Made by a program: the position numbers and the translations under genes
Notes under the pieces: model-generated
The model's input: the letters and a program-made list of their open reading frames with translations, nothing else
Told to the model about the DNA's origin: nothing
Database searches by the model: none
Part shown: in pieces, positions 12,233-23,765 of the stretch
Layout: every line of letters begins with the position of its first letter
How positions within the stretch are numbered: the first letter of the stretch is position 1
DNA from: Cryptomeria japonica
Taxonomy: Eukaryota; Streptophyta; Pinopsida; Cupressales; Cupressaceae
Direction of reading: 5' to 3'
Assembly (NCBI RefSeq): GCF_030272615.1
Contig: NC_081415.1
Coordinates: 188,048,270 to 188,112,269, forward strand
DNA: 64,000 bases

Positions 12233-12285
12233 ATGGCGTCCATGACACTGTTGCAAAGATCGAGGAGATTTTCACATAGCATGTG
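12233..12285 (+). CDS. Possible first exon with presequence-like N-terminus (weak)
   Basis: An ATG opens MASMTLLQRSRRFSHS, rich in Arg and Ser with no acidic residue, as in mitochondrial targeting peptides. It is followed by GTGAGT, a good splice donor form. No acceptable second exon was found downstream: the obvious candidate near 12765 runs into stops. The entry rests on composition and one splice motif alone and may be chance. Confidence 0.15.
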
Positions 12286-13584
12286 AGTGATTTAATTATA
12301 TTTGAAGACTTTAACTCCTCATTGTTAATCTGTTAGATTTTTTATGACCTTGGGATATTACCCATGTGGGCATTTATGGAAGAGGTGAGGTGAAAATTGT
12401 CAGATTTTTTGGGGATTTATGATTTACAGTGGTAAGAAAATTATTTTTTCCCCAAGCACATCAGAGACATTAACCTCTGGATTGTGCAAGTATACTTTTT
12501 ACCATTTGTTTGACTATTTTGGGTCAATTTTTCTCCATGTTTAGTTTATGATTTGGTTAATTTTTAGCTTATCTACTATTCATTTTAATTGTAATTATTA
12601 CCTATAAAATGTATAGTAAGTTTTAGCAATACATTTTGAAGTAAAAGATAGTCATGAGTGTCCGTAATGAAAGTGAATGTATGTGGTCTATGTTAATTTT
12701 ATGTGTATTTTTTAATATTTTATTTAACTTCTAAATATATTTTATCATTTTTTTTCATTCTCAAGATGGTGGATTGTAGTGTATCTAGGATCCTAAACTC
12801 TCATGAGGAAAAAACTAATCCAGATGCAGTTTGGTCAATTTATTTTATTTTATATTTTTATAAAAGTGTTTTAATAAATTAAATATTTTTTATGTATGAT
12901 TTTAGTATATAATTTGATTATTTCAATGTACTTATTTTGTTTTTTATAATTTGTAAAAGTATTTTAATAAAATAAATATTTTTAATGTATAATTTTATTA
13001 TTTCAATGTACTTATTTGATTTGAGATATTTATCTTGTATTTTGTTATGTTACATCATTTTTTTTAGAATGTGTTGAGCATCTTATTAGTCTATCTATTT
13101 TGAATTGGATAATGCTTGTGATTGTCTCCTAGACTGAATCATGGACATGACTGTGTCTACTAAAATTTAATTTCGTAATTTCAAGACCAACAATATCAAG
13201 ATTTACTTGTTACTAGTCAATTTGACACCAAAAGTTTGAATTGTGCATATGGGATTTATGTATAGATACAAGTCTATAAAAATAAAATGGATTTTGGAGG
13301 TCAGTAAATATTATATAGTAGTTACTATTAGTTGGGTGCATATGTTTTGTAAGTTATCCCACTAGTTAGTTAGAATAAAGTTTATATCTCATATGTATGG
13401 GATAGTGGCAACATTGTCTTTAGGAAAAATATGTATTGTAATAACTTTCAAGTGGAAAGTGTGAACATATAAAATTAGAACAAATAAAAATTGAAATTGT
13501 ATTTAAAAACTTATTATTCTAATTTAACAATATCTACCTTTCAAACTAATTTGATGAATTTATTAGTTGATCCCACTCCCTATA
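12286..13584. other. AT-rich stretch without recognised gene
   Basis: Noncoding by eye. It ends at the target-site duplication of the solo LTR that follows. Confidence 0.5.
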
Positions 13585-15407
13585 TACTCTGTAGTCACAT
13601 AAATTTGTCCACTTAATTAAATGAATATTTAGTATTTATTTGACTATTTAACCATCAATCAATAATTAATTAAATTAATATATTTAATTAATTCATCTTA
13701 ACCCTCTTCTCCTATTAATTAAATAAATTATTCAATTTATTTGATTTAATTCACTTAACAAATTCAGACAATTAATTAAATAAATAAATCATATTTATTT
13801 AATTAAATCTTCTCTCACATTTATTTATTTAAATTCCCCCAAAATCTCACCTCTATCCTTTATCCTCCACCCACTTGTATTTTCCTACAAATGAAAGTTG
13901 CACAACTATTTTAAATAAATTATTTATTTAAAATCCTATTTATCCTCACCCACTTGAAACCTTTAATGGTTTCCCTTAAAGTCTTCAAACTTAATGGCTT
14001 CCTTCTAGAGTCTTCTCAAGCCTTTAATGGTTTCCCTTAAAGTCTTCAAACTCAATGGCTTCCTTCTATAGTCTTCTTAAGCCTTTAATGGTTTCCCTTA
14101 AAGTCTTCAAACTTAATGGCTTCCCTTAAAGCCTTCTTAAGACTTTAATGGTTTCCCTTAAAGTCTTCAAACTTAATGGCTTATTTCTAGAGTCTTCTTA
14201 AGCCTTTAATGGTTTCCCTCAAAGTCTTCAAGCATTTAAATGCTTTATCTTCCTTTTTCTCATGTAAATAAATTAAGATTTATTTAAATCCAAAATTCAC
14301 ATTCACATTTAAATAAATTAATATTTATTTAAATATCTATCCAATTGCAAATTACACTATTTAATTGAAATGAATGATTTTATTTTAATTAAAAATCCCA
14401 AAATTCCTCCCACTTGCATTCTCCTACAAAATCCACTTGCATGCCTAAATCCCTTCTAGATTCTTCTAACTCCTTCTAATTAGCCTAATTCACCCCCTAA
14501 ATATTGTCACATTCCTAAACAACTTGGAGTCACTTTTCAAAGCCGTCAAAGTCTTTGAAAGACAATTAAGGCTTCAAGTCTTCAAATGGTTAACCTCTAA
14601 AGTCTTCCAAACCATTAAAGGCTCTTACATAACCATTTATGGTTAACTCACCTTTTACCTTTGGTTAGAGACTTTCCTCTAATTTAACCATCCTTTTGAC
14701 TCATGGGTCTCTTCAAAGCATTTATTTCTTTGACTAAGGTAACCATTTAACCCTTGCACATTCATTTATCCCTTGGATAAAAGGAATATCCATTAACCTA
14801 GCCCTAACCCAACCCCCCAGGGTAACCGTCATGTCCCCTCAAGCATTTAATGCTCCTTATCTCTCCTCTCAAGCCTCCTCATGGTGACACTTGTCAACAT
14901 GGGATTGGGTTGAAAGTCTCACATGGATTGAATATCTTTCAATCCTAACCCTTGTTAAGATTGCTCAATCTTAACCCTTCATTTCCCCATTTCTTCTATA
15001 AATAGAACCCTTCTCCTCAAGCAAAGAAGGAAGCATTAGAGTATTGTTGTTATACTGGTATTAGCATAGAGTTTTTTCATAGCATCACTATCTACACTTG
15101 CATAGCATTTATTTATCATTTTCAACAATCTTGAATCTCCATATGGCATCCATGGCTAGTGTTAAAAGCTGAGAGCTACACTCATGTGGAACTTGGAGAG
15201 GAGAGGAACAAGGGAGGAGAAACTATGAGCATCTTGATTAGGTATTTTATTCTAGGTTTATATGCTTTCTATTTCATTCTTAATATCTCTCTTGATATGC
15301 CTATTTAGGATAATCTTTTGTTGCTAACACTAACGTTTGTTTCTTGTGCTCTTGTGTGTGTTGCCATCAAACAGATTTTCTAATCTTTTTTGTAGAGCAT
15401 CATACTC
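13585..15407 (+). mobile_element. Solo gypsy LTR with target-site duplication
   Basis: The LTR spans 13590-15402 (1813 bases), from TGTAGTCACATAAATTTG to GAGCATCA. It is flanked by TACTC on both sides (13585-13589 and 15403-15407). There is no primer-binding site or polypurine tract next to it, so it is a solo LTR left by recombination between the two LTRs of an element. A TATAAATAG-type box lies near 14999 (CTTCTATAAATAGAACCC), the probable promoter. It belongs to the same family as 32169-33875 and is related to 19475-20975. Confidence 0.9.
13960..14235 (+). repeat. 61-bp tandem repeat inside LTR, about 4.5 copies
   Basis: The units start at 13960, 14021, 14082, 14142 and 14203 with CCTTTAATGGTTTCCC or a one-base variant. 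The sister LTR at 32169-33875 has only about 2.5 copies (32547, 32608, 32669). Confidence 0.85.
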
Positions 15408-15600
15408 ATCTATCTCTCTTTTTTTCTATCTCTCTACCTTTATCTCTCCCTCTACCTCTTCCTCTCTATCTATCTATCTATCTCCTTATCTCTCTCTCTT
15501 TCTATTTTTATCTTTTCCTCTACATTTCTCTATCTCTCTATGTATTTCTCTCCAACTTCCTCTTCCTCTATCTTTATCTCTATTTTTATTTACTTTCAAC
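15408..15600. repeat. CT-rich microsatellite
   Basis: Polypyrimidine tract built from CTCT and TCTA units, including five consecutive ATCT units near 15466. Ser/Leu-rich ORFs across it are repeat artefacts. Confidence 0.8.
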
Positions 15601-16029
15601 TAATCATACTAATGGCAGGAACTTGATGCTTTGTGTCCTTGTATAAAACTTGTAATGTTTATATTTGAGTATAGGGAATAATAATATATTCTTAGTGTTT
15701 ACTTACATTAAAAGGTGTTCCCTTTATGAGAGTGAGCAACTTACTTGAATGATCAATAACACAACTTTAGAAAGCATGCAAGATGATGTTATGCATCAAC
15801 ATCTTACACATGGATTTTTTTCTCAATCATCCATTTTTATTTTTGTTTAGTAAGCTTATCTTTATTTTGCTTCTTGCATGCAACCTTATTGTAAGTGACA
15901 AGGTAAGCACAAAAAAACCTTTAGCCTTTGATAGTTTGTCCTTTAAATTTTTTTCCCTGTTGTTGATGGACCTACCCCAATGTGAAACACGGAAGTGATG
16001 TATTATGTGATCAGAAGAGAGGTAGAAAT
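15601..16029. other. Unassigned stretch
   Basis: No gene was recognised. It borders duplicate A on the left. The equivalent position at duplicate B leads into the RLP gene, which has no counterpart here. Confidence 0.4.
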
Positions 16030-16094
16030 GAGAGAGGTACGATAGCGTGAGTATCACGCAAACTTGCTATCGCTGACAAGCAAGAGAAAGTTGT

Positions 16095-16425
16095 AGAAGT
16101 AAATGCTACAATGACTGACATTAAAATTGAGTGGACATGTTAATAATTTAGTGGCCTATTGGAAGTGAGATTTCTCTTTCCTGGAAGTTTCCACCTTGCT
16201 AATCCTCTTGTATTTTATCCACCGTGCCAAAAGCTCTTAAGGGCGATTCCATAATTTTTCTGTCTTTGCTTTGAATGACTATAATTATTTTGCAGGCTAT
16301 GACGACTGACTTTAAAATTGAGTGGACGTGTTTGTCATGCAATTGTGTCATAGTAGAATTTAGTGGCCTCCTTCAAGTTTCCACCTTACAATTTCTCTTG
16401 TATTGTTGTATTTCTAGGAGGTTCG
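16095..16425 (+). repeat. Tandem modules (copy A)
   Basis: At least two imperfect copies of a module carrying TATAATTATTTTGCAGGCTA, GACTTTAAAATTGAGTGGAC, GAATTTAGTGGCC and TTTCCACCTT. The same modules occur three times at 40720-41200. Confidence 0.6.
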
Positions 16426-17134
16426 TGATGTACGAAATCAGGGTAAAAGTCTGCAGAGAAACTATATAGAGAAAATATGTCGGCCACTTTGTAGGTATAT
16501 GAAATCCGCGTGAAACCCTCTCATTCTAATAAAAATTAGATTCTTTGAGTCCAAGGAATACTGAACAGATTCTCAATGCATCACCTCCCAAATTTATTTT
16601 ATCATCATTTTTTAAAATATTTTATTTATCTACTTTAATACTAAAAATCAATTTAGTTAGTAAAAATATTTAAGTTGTATTCAAAGTTAAATTGTCTCTT
16701 TCAAGATTTTTTGTTTTGAAAGGCATCGTTTTACACATTCTTTTTATTATTAATATATGTATTTTTTAAGAAAAGAAATTAGTTAAGAAAACACGATAAA
16801 TATTTATCATTTTTCATCTAAATAATACATAAAATTGCTATTTGTTGTTTAATCATTGAAGTGAATGATGTTTAAAAAGAATGAATCATTATATAGAATA
16901 GTAAAGAAGATTAAGCTAAGCAAAGAAACTCCAATAAAAAAATGAGTCAAATCTGAAGAGGTAAACAACAAATAAACTCACTTGTTTTGTTTGCACTAGC
17001 AACATATAGAAGTATTGTGGGTGTCCACATATTAATTGTTAATCCTGTACTGTGGTCTTGATAATGCTATAGGGTATCAAATAACTAAACCATACAAGGC
17101 ATATATTCATTTCAAATAACTTTTAATAATGAAA

Positions 17135-17640
17135 GGGTTGTAGTTGGTTGTTAAGAATAATAAGGAAGAGGATCCAGAAGTTGTGCACCCTAACTTCGTG
17201 CTTCTCAAAATTCTACGTTGAAATTTCAAATCACTCCCAATTTTTTACAACAACTTACTTGGCAAGTCCCTTGCTTATAACCAAGGTTTTAGAGCCACAT
17301 CATCAATTATGATACCACATCAGCATGCTTTTTGTCAAGGTGTCCAAAACAACCCCCTAAAAAAGTGAGACCAATAGTCGTGGAAAAGGGGTCCCAATAC
17401 TTGTGCAGCTGATGTGGTATCACATGATTGGTTGCTTTTTACAACTAATGGTATATTTTATTCAGTTATTGGTAGTCATCATCAGCAATAACAACTTTAA
17501 AGTCACAACTATTGTTCCAATGTTGTAAAAACAATTGGACATTAAATCAACAAGTATGTGTATTAAATCAAAAAATTCTATCAGAACAATTGGAATACGT
17601 TCAACTACTGGGTCCTATCCACTTAAAATCTAAATTATAC
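17135..17640. mobile_element. Insertion specific to duplicate A, with internal inverted repeat
   Basis: About 500 bases here have no counterpart in duplicate B. They hold a perfect 14-base inverted repeat, GATACCACATCAGC at 17311-17324 and its complement at 17408-17421. The edges and any target duplication are not clear, so a foldback-type DNA element is only one reading. Confidence 0.35.
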
Positions 17641-19073
17641 CATCCACCAAAATTTAAAATGGAAACTTTTAAAACCATTTTAAATCTAATCTAATCTAAT
17701 CTTTTATTATTTTCTTTTTTTCAAATATCAATCTACAAAAGAACCCATGCTACCTTAAGGGTGAGCATACCATTCAAACACCAAAGGGATGCAAAAAATT
17801 AAGACATGGACAAGATTTACCTCATTTCAATTTTGCTAAAATCATGATTTCTTCAATTCTATCTAAAAAGGTGAAGTGGAATCCCAAACACAATGCAATC
17901 TCTAGGCTCATCCAATCTATAACAATTACAATCCACCAATTTTCAAAATTTTCAAGAGGGTTTGACAACCCAATTCTCCTAAAATGCAAGAATGAAAGTA
18001 AAATTAACTTTCTTTTCCTTTATGCCATTTTTCCAATTTTCAATTTTTTAATTTATTTTTATTTCTAATTTAATTTTCTTTTTCTCAAAAATATATTTCA
18101 TAAAATTTAAAATGCCTAACTCATTATGTATTCCAATGAAATAAATACAATTTAAATATGAATTATATTTGATTAAAATCAAAGCAACTTAATGATATTT
18201 CTCTTTTCTTGAACTCACAAAACCATTTAACTACACACTAACTAATTCATAAAAAATGTTTATGGAAAAAATGACCATTAAATGAAAACATGCAATTAGA
18301 TGTAACACACAACAAAAATAGATTCTAGAATCACCTTTAATTTTGATGTGAATTTATATAGGGTCACATAGTACATACCTCATACTCAATTCAAGTACAA
18401 TAAGAGATGGCATTTAGAAAATGATCAATGTGATATCTTTGAACTAACCGCCATTGGGTAATAACTCAAACCTACCAATTTAGGTGGAGAAATATCATAT
18501 ACCTACACCCTCAAAGAAAATGTCAAGTGCACCAAATTCAATATATAGCAAATGAACCAATGCATACACACCCAATGGGTTACAATATTACAAACATCAA
18601 ATAAAGATGGAAATATGATCATGTAATATATCTTAAAATACATAAAATATGGTGCTAAATATAAATATCTCTAATAAAGGAGTAGATGTGTAGTACATGC
18701 AATGAAAAATGTAGGTGTTGGTTCTTCAGGTGCTACTAATTACAATATACCCTATTAGGTAGGTTTCAATAAAAATATTTCCTAGCATTGCAATCAATGC
18801 CTAAAAGACTTGTTGCCCCCCTGAAACAAGCCCTTAGTCACTAATAAGGTCAAGGGTCTAAGAACCTTACAAAAACATCTCTTATTAGCCATGATTCCCA
18901 TTGTTGAAAGTTGGTGTACGAATAATGTGCTACCGATAAATTGTATACTAAAAAACTAAAAATCTGCCACTATTTTTTTTAACCATCATACTTACTACAT
19001 AGAAACAATTACAATAATGATGTTGTAGGGTATATGAATCAATATAGTTGTAAAGATCTATATGATTATATGT

Positions 19074-19474
19074 GTTTTTAGTACTTGAAATAGGTGAAAA
19101 TGTTGTTCATGATGGCAATACAACTCCTAATGCTTCTGAAAGTGACTATGAATATGTTTATGTGGACAAACATTTACCTGCAGAATTTTCAAAAGCCTCA
19201 ATCCTAGCTCCTAGAAACGAACAAAGTAACTTAGCACATGAGCATAGTCCTTGTTTGGATCTAGTGATAGCTCCATATGTTGTGCTCGATGTCACTCCTC
19301 TAGCGTGTTTCCCGCCTTCCCAAACTAGTGATCAACAAGATCGGGAGGTGGATGACATGCTAGATTAGCTTCATTAGCACTGTAGATTCTCTATCTCTCT
19401 CTCTCTCTTTTCTTGCTCTTTTGTGCTCATTCTTCTATGTGTATCCCATTTCTTCTATGTTTCCTAGTAATGTT
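19074..19474 (+). mobile_element. Older gypsy remnant, left part
   Basis: An ORF of 98 residues (19072-19368) opens where duplicate A homology stops. It is Asp/Glu/Pro-rich with no recognised domain and ends QDREVDDMLD, followed by a short CT microsatellite. The intact gypsy element inserts at 19475, and the sequence resumes at 29253 with a 3' region, polypurine tract and LTR. I therefore infer that this is the upstream internal part of that older element. Confidence 0.35.
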
Positions 19475-20975
19475 TGTAGTCACATAAATCTGTCCATTTT
19501 AACTAAATGAATATTTGCTATTTATTTGATTAAAAATCCACTAGCCATAAGTTAATTAAATTAAAATTTTATTAATTCATCTTCAAAACATTCTCCTATT
19601 AATTAAATAAATTAGTCAATTTATTTTAATTAATTCAATTAAACCAAATTCACAATCAATTAAATGAATAAATCTTATTTATTCAATTTAATCCCATTTC
19701 CTCTTTTAAATAAATTAAATAAAATATTTATTTAAATCATTAAAATCCCCCCCACTTGCATTCTCCTAAAAATGCAACTTGCACCTATTTGTTGAAATAA
19801 ATGAATTTTATTTTAATAAAAATCCTATTTTCCCTCACCCACCAAACCCACCTGCAATCCTAAATCCTCTTCTAGATTCTTCTAACCCCTTCCTAATTAG
19901 CCTAATCCATCCCCTAATTATTGTCACATTCCTAAGCAACTTGAAGTCACTTCTCAAAGACTTCAAAGTCTTTGAAAAACATTTAATGCTTTATGTGTTC
20001 AACAATTTAACCTCTAAAGTCTTCCAAACCACTAATGGCTCTTACATGACCATTTATGGTTAAATCCACTTGCACCTATGGTTAGGGACTTTGACCCCTA
20101 AGTCAACCCTCATGTAACCCATGTGTCTCCTCAAGCATTTATTGCTTTGACCATGGTTATCCTCACTAACTCTTGAACAAGAGTTTATCTATTTGATAAA
20201 AACATTATTCTTTGGATAATGAATTTATTCACTCAACTCAACATTAACCTTACCCCCTAGAGTAAACCTTAGATAATGTCAAGCATTTAATGCTTCTTTC
20301 CTCTCCTCTCAACCCATCTCATGTTGACACTTGTCATCCTGGGATTGGGTTGAAAGTCTTCACATGGATCTTAAACCATTCAATCCTAACCCTTGTTGAG
20401 ATTACTCAATCTCAACCATCCATTGCTCCATTTTACCTATAAATAAAGCTCACATTCCTCATTTCAAATCCTCAAGCATCCTCAAGCATTTAGCATTCTT
20501 AGCCATAATCCTGAAACTAGATGCATTTACATTATAGTCATTTTTAGAGAGCATTTAGCATAAATCAATCATATTCACTCTTTTGGTTTAAAATCAACAC
20601 TAGCTAATTAGATAATCTCCCATATTAGCTTTTGTTCACACTTTCATAGCATTAGATTAATCATTTTTCAATCTTGAACCTCCATAAGGCATCCATAGTG
20701 CAAAAAGCTGCTGAGAGCTACACTAATTTGGAACTTGGAGAGGAGAGGAACAAGGGAGGAGGAGCTACAAGCATGGTGGAAGGCATTTGGAGATACCTTA
20801 TTGTATTTTCTTTCATTGTCAAATGCTTTATTATGTTTTTAGTGTCTCTCTTGGTATGTCTGCTTAGACTGGTCTTTGGTTGATTAACACTAGCAATCAT
20901 TTGTTTCTTGTTGTTTCTCTTGTGTGTTATAACACCACAGGTTTTGTCTAACATCTCTCATTTTGCAGAGCATCA
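19475..20975 (+). mobile_element. 5' LTR of the gypsy element
   Basis: It runs from TGTAGTCACATAAATCTG to GCAGAGCATCA, 1501 bases. A TATAAATA box lies near 20440 and a GGCATCCATAGTGCAAAAAG block near 20687 that is conserved in all LTRs of this family here. The primer-binding site follows at 20978. Confidence 0.88.
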
Positions 20976-20977
20976 TT

Positions 20978-20995
20978 TGGTGAACCCGACGTGAA
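20978..20995 (+). other. Primer-binding site (putative)
   Basis: TGGTGAACCCGACGTGAA lies two bases after the LTR end, the position expected for a primer-binding site. I did not assign the tRNA. Confidence 0.6.
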
Positions 20996-21508
20996 TTGAA
21001 CATGCAATCTAATCAATCTTGTCAAACCCATGCATGTCATCAACTATTCACTATTCTATCTTTCAAATAGCTTTCTTCTTCTTTCAAGAGATCATTCATG
21101 CCTTTAGTACACAAACAATCTCCTGAGGGGGGCATTATCATATCACATCTCTATATCAATCTCATATCAGTCTCATATCAACATCAGTCTTATATAAACT
21201 ATTCATATCAAATCAATTGTTTATATCTACAACACCCACAATACCATCAGTAGCATCAGTAGTACCAAGTACGCCTATCCAAATACCAACAATACTAATA
21301 ATCCTACTTGCAAAACTCATAATCCCACTAGCAGTACCCACTATACCCATAGCACCAATAAAAATACCATCCACAACACCAATCATCCCACCAATAAAAC
21401 TAGCAACCCCATCAACAGCAGCAATTGCATCAATAGCACCATTAGCAATATCAGAACCCCATACAGTCGACAACACTGGCAATTCCATCAGAAGCAGTAG
21501 ATTCAACA
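20996..21508 (+). mobile_element. Leader and Pro/Ile/Thr-rich linker, gag and protease absent
   Basis: After the primer-binding site there is about 220 bases of leader, then a low-complexity stretch with three-base periodicity (ACC/ATC/ACA). It corresponds to the Pro/Ser/Thr/Ile linker between the G-patch-like segment and RT of the minus-strand relative (about 56020-56280). Gag and protease sequence is not present. Confidence 0.6.
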
Positions 21509-22297
21509 ATGCCGATACTCCCAATATCGGATTCATTTATCCCCATAATCCTTCCTACAACACCGATCATTTCATCTACAATGGTACATCAGCCAATCAC
21601 ACCTGCAGCATTCAACTCCAAGGATATCCCGGTATGGTATACTAATCGGATACTAGAAAGCAACTCAAAGATCAACTCACATGAGTGGGAATTTGATTCA
21701 GTACATCTCAATACTTCAGATAAGGAAGATGCATCACCCCCTCCACCTCACAAAGAAATCCCTATTTACGGAGAAGCGCAGATTAAAACCTCTTGGGTTC
21801 CTGAACTGGAAACATCTTCCACAGACCCTACATCACATCCTACACCTGATTCTGATAGGGAGAGTAGCATCAACGACCTTCACCACAATGTCTTGACCCT
21901 CACTGAAACATCTCATGAACTTAACCTAATCGATGAGGTAATGCCTATTATCCATCCTGAACTCATTGAATGGAACCAACCTAATCCCCCATGCCTTGAC
22001 CATTTCCAAAACGATGAGGTGATCATTGACTTTTTGGAACTACGGGATAACATACCAAGCAGGGATCACAAAGCTAGATTCGCCATTGAACTTAATAGTG
22101 CAACATACTTTGGGGCGGATGCCAAACCTTTCAGCTACAAAAATATAATAGTAAAACATGGATCTTCCAATGAAAACCAAACTGTGGCACTATTTGATTC
22201 CGCAAAAGTAAAAAGAAAGAGCGTATCCAACGATGAAAACCTCTCTCAGGCACCTGAGGATGAAAGGTTTGACATCCTCCCCTCCAGTACAAATTAG
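21509..22297 (+). CDS. Gypsy polyprotein linker segment
   Basis: A 262-residue open frame is colinear with the C-terminal part of the 532-residue frame at 55300-56898. Shared blocks are HEWEFDSVHLNTSD, IPIYGEAQIKTSWVPELETSS and FLELRDNIPSRDHKARF. No catalytic domain is recognised; it lies between protease and RT in the polyprotein. It ends at a TAG (22295-22297) where the relative has a Gln codon, so the stop is a mutation and the frame continues into the RT region. Confidence 0.65.
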   Translation: MPILPISDSFIPIILPTTPIISSTMVHQPITPAAFNSKDIPVWYTNRILESNSKINSHEWEFDSVHLNTSDKEDASPPPPHKEIPIYGEAQIKTSWVPELETSSTDPTSHPTPDSDRESSINDLHHNVLTLTETSHELNLIDEVMPIIHPELIEWNQPNPPCLDHFQNDEVIIDFLELRDNIPSRDHKARFAIELNSATYFGADAKPFSYKNIIVKHGSSNENQTVALFDSAKVKRKSVSNDENLSQAPEDERFDILPSSTN

Positions 22298-23350
22298 GAA
22301 CGATCAACTATTCTCATTGAGGAAACAAAAGAATTCAACGTGGGGACTCCTGAAACTCCTCACCACATACATCTGCAATCTCTTTTAACTCCAGAGGAAC
22401 GACCTAAGTTTGTCAAATTTTTCCAGAAGCGTCAGATCAACTTTGTATGGTCATATGCAGACGTGCCTGGTCTTGATCTAGATTTAGTCATGCATCACCT
22501 CACCATAGCAGAAGGAGCTAAGCCTATCAAGTAGAAACTTCACAAGATGCATCCCAGATTGCGGTACTAGTCAAAACAGAACTTAAGAAACTCCTGGATG
22601 TTGGTTTTATTAGACCAATTGATTATGCAGATTAGATATCCAACATTGTACCTGTTGGCAAACCAAATGGGGGCATCTGTATCTGTACTGACTTCAGAGA
22701 TCTGAACAAGGCATGTCCTAAAGATGAATTTCCCCTACCAAACATCGACATAATAGTGGACCTAATAGCAGGACATGCCATGCTCTCTCTCATGGATGGC
22801 TTTTCTGGATACAACCAGATAAAGATCACACCAAAGGATCAACATAAGATGGCCTTCACATGCCCATGGGGAACATACTATTGGAATGTAATGCCTTTTG
22901 GTCTAAAGAATGCAGGAGCGACCTATCAAAGAGAAATGACCACCATCTTTCATGATATGATGCATACCATAATGGAAGATTATGTTGATGACTTACTAGA
23001 AAAATAACTCACAAGAGAAGGTCATCTAGAAATATTAGAGCAAATCTTTGAAAAACTAGAACAATATCATGTTCGACTCAACCCAAAGAAATGTGTTTTT
23101 GGAGTAACCTCAAGGAAGCTTCTAGGATACATTATCTCAAGAAAAGGCATTGAGGTTGATCCTGCAAAGGTCAAAGCAATCATGGACATGCAACCACCAA
23201 AGAATATCAGTCAGCTAAGGACATTACAAGGGCGGCTACAATCCATCTAAAGATTCATTGCACAACTAGCAGATAAGTGTCACCCCTTTACACACCTATT
23301 ACACAAAAACATCTACTTTCAATGGGATACCAGATGCCAGCAAGCATTCC
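22298..23350 (+). pseudogene. Gypsy reverse transcriptase domain, broken
   Basis: The order of motifs is: TPETPHHIHLQSLLTPEE; a PGLDLDLVMHHL segment; VPVGKPNGG then CTDFRDLNKACPKDEFPLP; LMDGFSGYNQI; TCPWGTYYWNVMPFGLKNAG; and the catalytic EDYVDDLL (about 22977-23000). It uses element RNA as template for cDNA synthesis. Lesions are TAG for Gln at 22532, a one-base loss near 22553, TAG for Trp near 22634 and TAA after YVDDLLEK. The relative at 54270-55270 keeps more of this domain open. Confidence 0.8.
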
Positions 23351-23352
23351 AG

Positions 23353-23765
23353 ATGCTTAAAGACTATCTCATGAATACACCATTGTTGATTCCACCAGAT
23401 CCAAGTAGGCCTCTATTGCTCTATATTTCAACAACTAATACAGCATTAGGAGTGCTACTGGCTCAACACAATGCAGATGGGAAAGAATGTGCTATATACT
23501 ACATCTCTCGCACACTGGTCGGCTATGAACTCAATTACACACCTATTGAGCGAGCTTGCCTAGCAGTAATCTTGGTAGCCACTAAACTGAGGCACTATCT
23601 ATTAACACATAAAGTACAACTCATTGCAAAGATTGATCCACTAAAGTACTTACTCAGCAAAGCAGCATTGACAGGCCGCTTGGCCAAATGGGCAATGATT
23701 CTAAGTGAATTTGACATCGAGTATGTGGACCGTAGGCTATCAAGGGCCAAGTTATTGCAAATCAT
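23353..23765 (+). CDS. Gypsy RNase H domain
   Basis: The open frame runs from MLKDYLMNTPLLIPP through LLLYISTTNTALGVLLAQ, CAIYYISRTLVGYELNYTP, IERACLAVILVATKLRHYLL to EFDIEYVDR. This is the normal RNase H that follows RT in gypsy pol and degrades the RNA strand of the hybrid. The frame shifts after YVDRR and leaves the original reading. Confidence 0.75.

Larger units (their letters stand above)
16030..19073 (+). repeat. Segmental duplicate A
   Basis: The sequence matches 40535-45282 in order and orientation, diverged by substitutions and indels. The shared landmarks are: ATCACGCAAAC then GACAAGCAAGAG (16053 and 40565); the TATAATTATTTTGCAGGCTA modules; TTTTAATAATGAAAGGGTTG (17120 and 42270); TCAATCTACAAAAGAACC (17728 and 42387); and ATGCCTAAAAG then AATAAGGTCAAGGGT (18798 and 44962). 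It contains no gene. It lacks the MITE and solo LTR found in B, and has its own insertion at about 17135-17640. Confidence 0.75.

Noticed and set aside
15337-15646. Ser/Leu-rich ORFs of 88 and 100 residues
   Set aside because: They read through a CT/TCTA microsatellite and the end of a solo LTR.
21213-21536. Minus-strand Gly/Ile/Val-rich ORF resembling a membrane protein
   Set aside because: It is the reverse of the three-base periodic linker of the gypsy polyprotein. The plus strand is the coding one by comparison with 55300-56898.
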